Shown: positions 5,029 through 7,208 of the stretch, piece after piece | Layout: every line of letters begins with the position of its first letter | How positions within the stretch are numbered: the first letter of the stretch is position 1 | DNA from: JAEZAF01 sp964395665 | GTDB taxonomy: Bacteria > Chloroflexota > Anaerolineae > Aggregatilineales > Phototrophicaceae | DNA: 7,208 nt | NCBI GenBank assembly: GCA_964395665.1 | Contig: CAYNDH010000209.1 | Coordinates: 1 to 7,208 of the forward strand | Direction: 5' to 3' | Translations under genes and position numbers: made by a program | Notes under the pieces: model-generated | The model's database searches: none | What the model was told of the DNA's origin: nothing | What the model saw: the letters and a program-made list of their open reading frames with translations, nothing else

Positions 5029-5649
5029 TTAGAAGAACCCACGCCGACCGTAGCGCTCTTCCTCAAACGGATCGCCGTAGTTGTGATAACCGGCCTGTTC
5101 CCAGAATCCCGGCTTATCCGTCGGGCTGAATTCCAGCGCCCGCAGGAACTTCGCGCTCTTCCAGAAGTACAGATGCGGGACGAGTGTCCGCACAGGTGCG
5201 CCGTGATCCGGTTCCAGCAGCTCACCTTCATACTTATACGCCAGCAGGATATTATCGCGCAGCATATCTTCCAGCGGGACATTCGTCGTATAGCCGTAAT
5301 CGCAGTGCGCGATCACGTGCTGCGTTTCCGGCTTCGCGCCAGCCAGCTCTGCGATATGCCGGAACGAGACGCCTTCCCATGTGGTATCGAACTTGCTCCA
5401 GCGTGTCACACAATGAATATCGGTGGTGATCGTCTCGGTCGGCAGCTTCTGGAATTCTTCCCAGTTCCAGCGCAGTTCGTTATTCACCGAACCGAAGATC
5501 CGCAGATCCCATGTCGCCGGATCGAACTTTGGCACCGGTCCATACGTCAGCACCGGGAAGCGGTTCGTCAGCGACTGGCCGGGTGGCAGACGGCCTTCCT
5601 GCCGCTTCTCTTCCTCATCATTCCGCCGTCCCAGGATATTGTTTAACAT
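5029..5649 (-). CDS. Sulfite-oxidase-like molybdopterin oxidoreductase, cytosolic form
   Basis: The 206-residue protein matches the oxidoreductase molybdopterin-binding domain family. C80 in the IHCVTRWSKFD stretch (78-88) corresponds to the cysteine that ligates molybdenum in sulfite oxidase and related enzymes. The HGAPVRTLVPHLYFWKSAK stretch follows the usual order of family motifs towards the C-terminus. The length fits the short single-domain members such as B. subtilis YuiH, with no haem or dimerisation domain. There is no Tat or Sec signal, so it should act in the cytoplasm. The physiological substrate is unknown; sulfite or S-oxide reduction chemistry is possible. The SD is weak (GAGAG and AAAG 12-20 bases upstream). 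The neighbours are unrelated, and no cofactor-biosynthesis gene is in view. Confidence 0.9.
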   Translation of the reverse strand: MLNNILGRRNDEEEKRQEGRLPPGQSLTNRFPVLTYGPVPKFDPATWDLRIFGSVNNELRWNWEEFQKLPTETITTDIHCVTRWSKFDTTWEGVSFRHIAELAGAKPETQHVIAHCDYGYTTNVPLEDMLRDNILLAYKYEGELLEPDHGAPVRTLVPHLYFWKSAKFLRALEFSPTDKPGFWEQAGYHNYGDPFEEERYGRRGFF

Positions 5650-5710
5650 AGCGTTCAGCTTTCTCTCGCACTCTCGGACTGCATTACTTTAACACAGGGT
5701 GTCAGGCTTC

Positions 5711-5716
5711 ATTATA
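5711..5716 (-). promoter_or_regulatory. Possible -10 element for the sulfite-oxidase-like gene
   Basis: On the minus strand a consensus TATAAT lies 62 bases upstream of the start at 5649, with TTCCGG as the nearest -35-like hexamer 18 bases away, a poor match. The position fits a leader of ordinary length. The call rests on the -10 alone. Confidence 0.4.
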
Positions 5717-5808
5717 CCGCTGCCCGGCCTTTCACCGGAACTTTCATATCACCCTCTAAGGGCATGGGTGCAGGAATCCATTGAGCCTGTATAGGTATTT
5801 AGTTTAGA

Positions 5809-5861
5809 TTACGCATCAGCCGAAGGACTTACGCAAACAATCCGTATTTATGGGTTATAAT
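5809..5861 (+). promoter_or_regulatory. Probable promoter with paired upstream repeats for the receiver-Roadblock gene
   Basis: A consensus TATAAT sits at 5856-5861, 68 bases before the ATG at 5930, without a recognisable -35. Instead two copies of TTACGCA (5809-5815 and 5829-5835) lie exactly 20 bases apart, the second occupying the -35 position. A same-face spacing of two helical turns suggests binding of a dimeric or tandem activator. The gene's ribosome site is AGGA at 5918-5921. Confidence 0.45.
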
Positions 5862-5929
5862 AGCTATATTCCGTCTCAACACACCGCGCTCCAATCCATC
5901 GCAGGTTATACAATTTCAGGATATTCATT

Positions 5930-7108
5930 ATGGCTGTATCTCGCATTATTACCGTCGATCCGAACTGGAATATCGCGCATATCGTTCGCACGGCGCTCAA
6001 TCTTCTCGAACGTTCCGCTGTCCAGGTCGATGTCCCCGGCGGGGCAGAAGCCATGGACGAGCTTTCACGCGGCTGCCGTCTGCTGATTACCAACTTCACC
6101 GTCGACGATAATATGCGCGGTTTCGAACTGGCAATGCGCGTCAAACAGGAGTCGCCAGAGACCACCGTCATCGTCCTTGGAGAAGTGGACGATCCCGACG
6201 AATTCGATACCGAAACCGCACACGAATCCAACTATGCCTACATGCGCCGTCCACTGGATGTGCAGAAGTTCCTGCGCGTGTTACAGGCCGGCCTTGATCA
6301 GACGGATATTCACGAAGCGCTGTTCCCGTCTGCGCTTGAAGCACCGGTGATCAACACCGAGATGGGGCCGATTCCGAATCTCGATCTGAATCAGGCGCAG
6401 GAGATTCTCGACAAGCTGGTCTACGATCTCGGCGCACAGACGCTGGTGCTGGCAACCCGCACCGGGAATGTGCTGCTCGAACGGGGCAATGTCGGCCTGA
6501 TCAACCGCGAAAAACTGGCGGCGGTGATGCTTCCCGCCGTGCTGACGAATATCGAAGCCGGTGAACTGCTCGGCGGACAGGCCAGCGCCATCCAGTTCTT
6601 CGATGGCGAAACCTACGATGTCTTTGTGCTCACCGTCGGGCTGCATCACTTCCTGTGTACCATCTTCGACGGCCAGCAGGGATCGCGCCAGTTCGGGGCT
6701 GTCACCCGCTTTGGACGCCGCGCCGCCGAAGACCTGATCGCGCTGATCGGTGCGGGGGCGTTCTTCATCCAGAAGAAGGAAAAGACCATCGACTCCCGCA
6801 GTCCAACCGCACGCCGCCGCGCCGCCAAACTGCGCGAGACCAGCGAAATGGAATTTGTCGAGCTGGCCCGTGCCGAACTGCCCGTCACCCAGGCCGATAC
6901 ACCAGAGGAACCGGAAGCGCTTCAGTTTGAACCGATCCCGGAACTCAATCTCGATGACCTGTTCGGGGGCAATGTCGATAATACGCTCGATGCCGATGCG
7001 CTGTTCAATCTCGATGATCTTGAGCAGCTTGCCAACGAGAACGCCCAGCACATCAAGGGCAAACTGGACTGGGACCGCGCCCGCGAGATCGGTATCCTGC
7101 CGGACTAG
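5930..7108 (+). CDS. Pseudo-receiver fused to a Roadblock/LC7-like domain
   Basis: The 392-residue cytosolic protein has three parts. Residues 1-120 fold like a response-regulator receiver, but the phospho-acceptor position is N55 (LLITNF), only one acidic residue (D10) stands at the beta1 site, and the Lys-Pro is replaced by R106-R107-P108. It should not be phosphorylated. Residues about 152-275 look like a Roadblock/LC7 (MglB-type) module, with a helix (QAQEILDKLVYDLGA) and strands TLVLATRTGNVLLERG. Residues about 276-392 are charged, low-complexity and acidic, with NLDDL repeated (340-344 and 360-364). Roadblock domains bind small Ras-like GTPases such as MglA. None lies in this window, so the partner is inferred. 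SD AGGA precedes the start by 8 bases, and the terminator at 7152 closes the unit. Confidence 0.85.
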   Translation: MAVSRIITVDPNWNIAHIVRTALNLLERSAVQVDVPGGAEAMDELSRGCRLLITNFTVDDNMRGFELAMRVKQESPETTVIVLGEVDDPDEFDTETAHESNYAYMRRPLDVQKFLRVLQAGLDQTDIHEALFPSALEAPVINTEMGPIPNLDLNQAQEILDKLVYDLGAQTLVLATRTGNVLLERGNVGLINREKLAAVMLPAVLTNIEAGELLGGQASAIQFFDGETYDVFVLTVGLHHFLCTIFDGQQGSRQFGAVTRFGRRAAEDLIALIGAGAFFIQKKEKTIDSRSPTARRRAAKLRETSEMEFVELARAELPVTQADTPEEPEALQFEPIPELNLDDLFGGNVDNTLDADALFNLDDLEQLANENAQHIKGKLDWDRAREIGILPD

Positions 7109-7151
7109 CAGCGGGCGAATAACAATCCGGCCATATTTTGTCTTTAACCTC

Positions 7152-7184
7152 AAAGGGACGATCCTCACGGATCGTCCCTTTTTT
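7152..7184 (+). terminator. Intrinsic terminator of the receiver-Roadblock gene
   Basis: AAAGGGACGATCC (7152-7164) pairs perfectly with GGATCGTCCCTTT (7169-7181) around a TCAC tetraloop, and the T-run extends to 7184 (six T). It lies 43 bases after the stop codon. The A-run on the left arm means it could also act leftwards. Confidence 0.93.
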
Positions 7185-7208
7185 GATTATATGCAGGTGT
7201 GGTGATTA

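Noticed and set aside
5008..5646. Plus-strand open frame of 212 codons, longer than the gene it overlaps
   Set aside because: It is antisense to the sulfite-oxidase-like gene, which has clear family motifs. The plus-strand peptide is Arg-rich, has no recognisable domain and runs through the 4972-5001 hairpin context without an SD.
6281..7168. Minus-strand open frame of 295 codons
   Set aside because: It is antisense to the receiver-Roadblock gene, begins within its terminator and shows no family features. It arises from GC-biased codon positions.

Overview
The window reads as chromosomal DNA of a free-living bacterium with moderately high GC. Codon usage is GC-biased, SD-type ribosome sites precede most genes, and hairpins close most transcription units. 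The gene mix (single-domain response regulator, pseudo-receiver fused to a Roadblock domain, cytosolic sulfite-oxidase-like molybdoenzyme, several GNAT acetyltransferases, a DUF433 remnant) would fit a Chloroflexota/Anaerolineae-type genome. That assignment is an inference from style and not a demonstrated match. No tRNA, rRNA, CRISPR array or transposase was found.

Layout from left to right. 1-270 is non-coding, with an imperfect palindrome (53-82) and a small hairpin (186-202). 271-663 (+) is a single-domain response regulator. It ends at a strong hairpin terminator (694-725) shared with a leftward two-gene unit of overlapping GNAT acetyltransferases (1234-1731, then 731-1237). A divergent intergenic region (1732-1929) leads to an NAD-dependent epimerase/dehydratase-like SDR protein (1930-2913, +), which faces the next leftward unit across another hairpin (2931-2972).

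The region 3009 to about 4040 is markedly AT-richer. On the minus strand it carries an apparently 5'-truncated gene (3590-3949) and, 20 bases downstream, a gene for a small exported protein (3009-3569). I recognise neither. Next to it, on the plus strand, lies a decayed DUF433 (antitoxin-type) gene with no start and two in-frame stops (4040-4393). A 14-base perfect direct repeat occurs at 3000-3013 and 4204-4217. This 1.2-kb stretch is the accessory, least explained part of the window.

From 4420 ordinary genes resume: a RimJ/RimL-type GNAT (4420-4962, +), a long symmetric hairpin (4972-5001), a leftward sulfite-oxidase-like gene (5029-5649), and a rightward gene for a degenerate receiver fused to a Roadblock/LC7-like domain with an acidic tail (5930-7108), closed by a textbook terminator (7152-7184).

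The transcription units alternate in direction almost gene by gene, so no single pathway is encoded here. The genes look like independent housekeeping or accessory units. The points most worth following are the pseudo-receiver/Roadblock fusion and the AT-rich island with its exported proteins and dead DUF433 neighbour.
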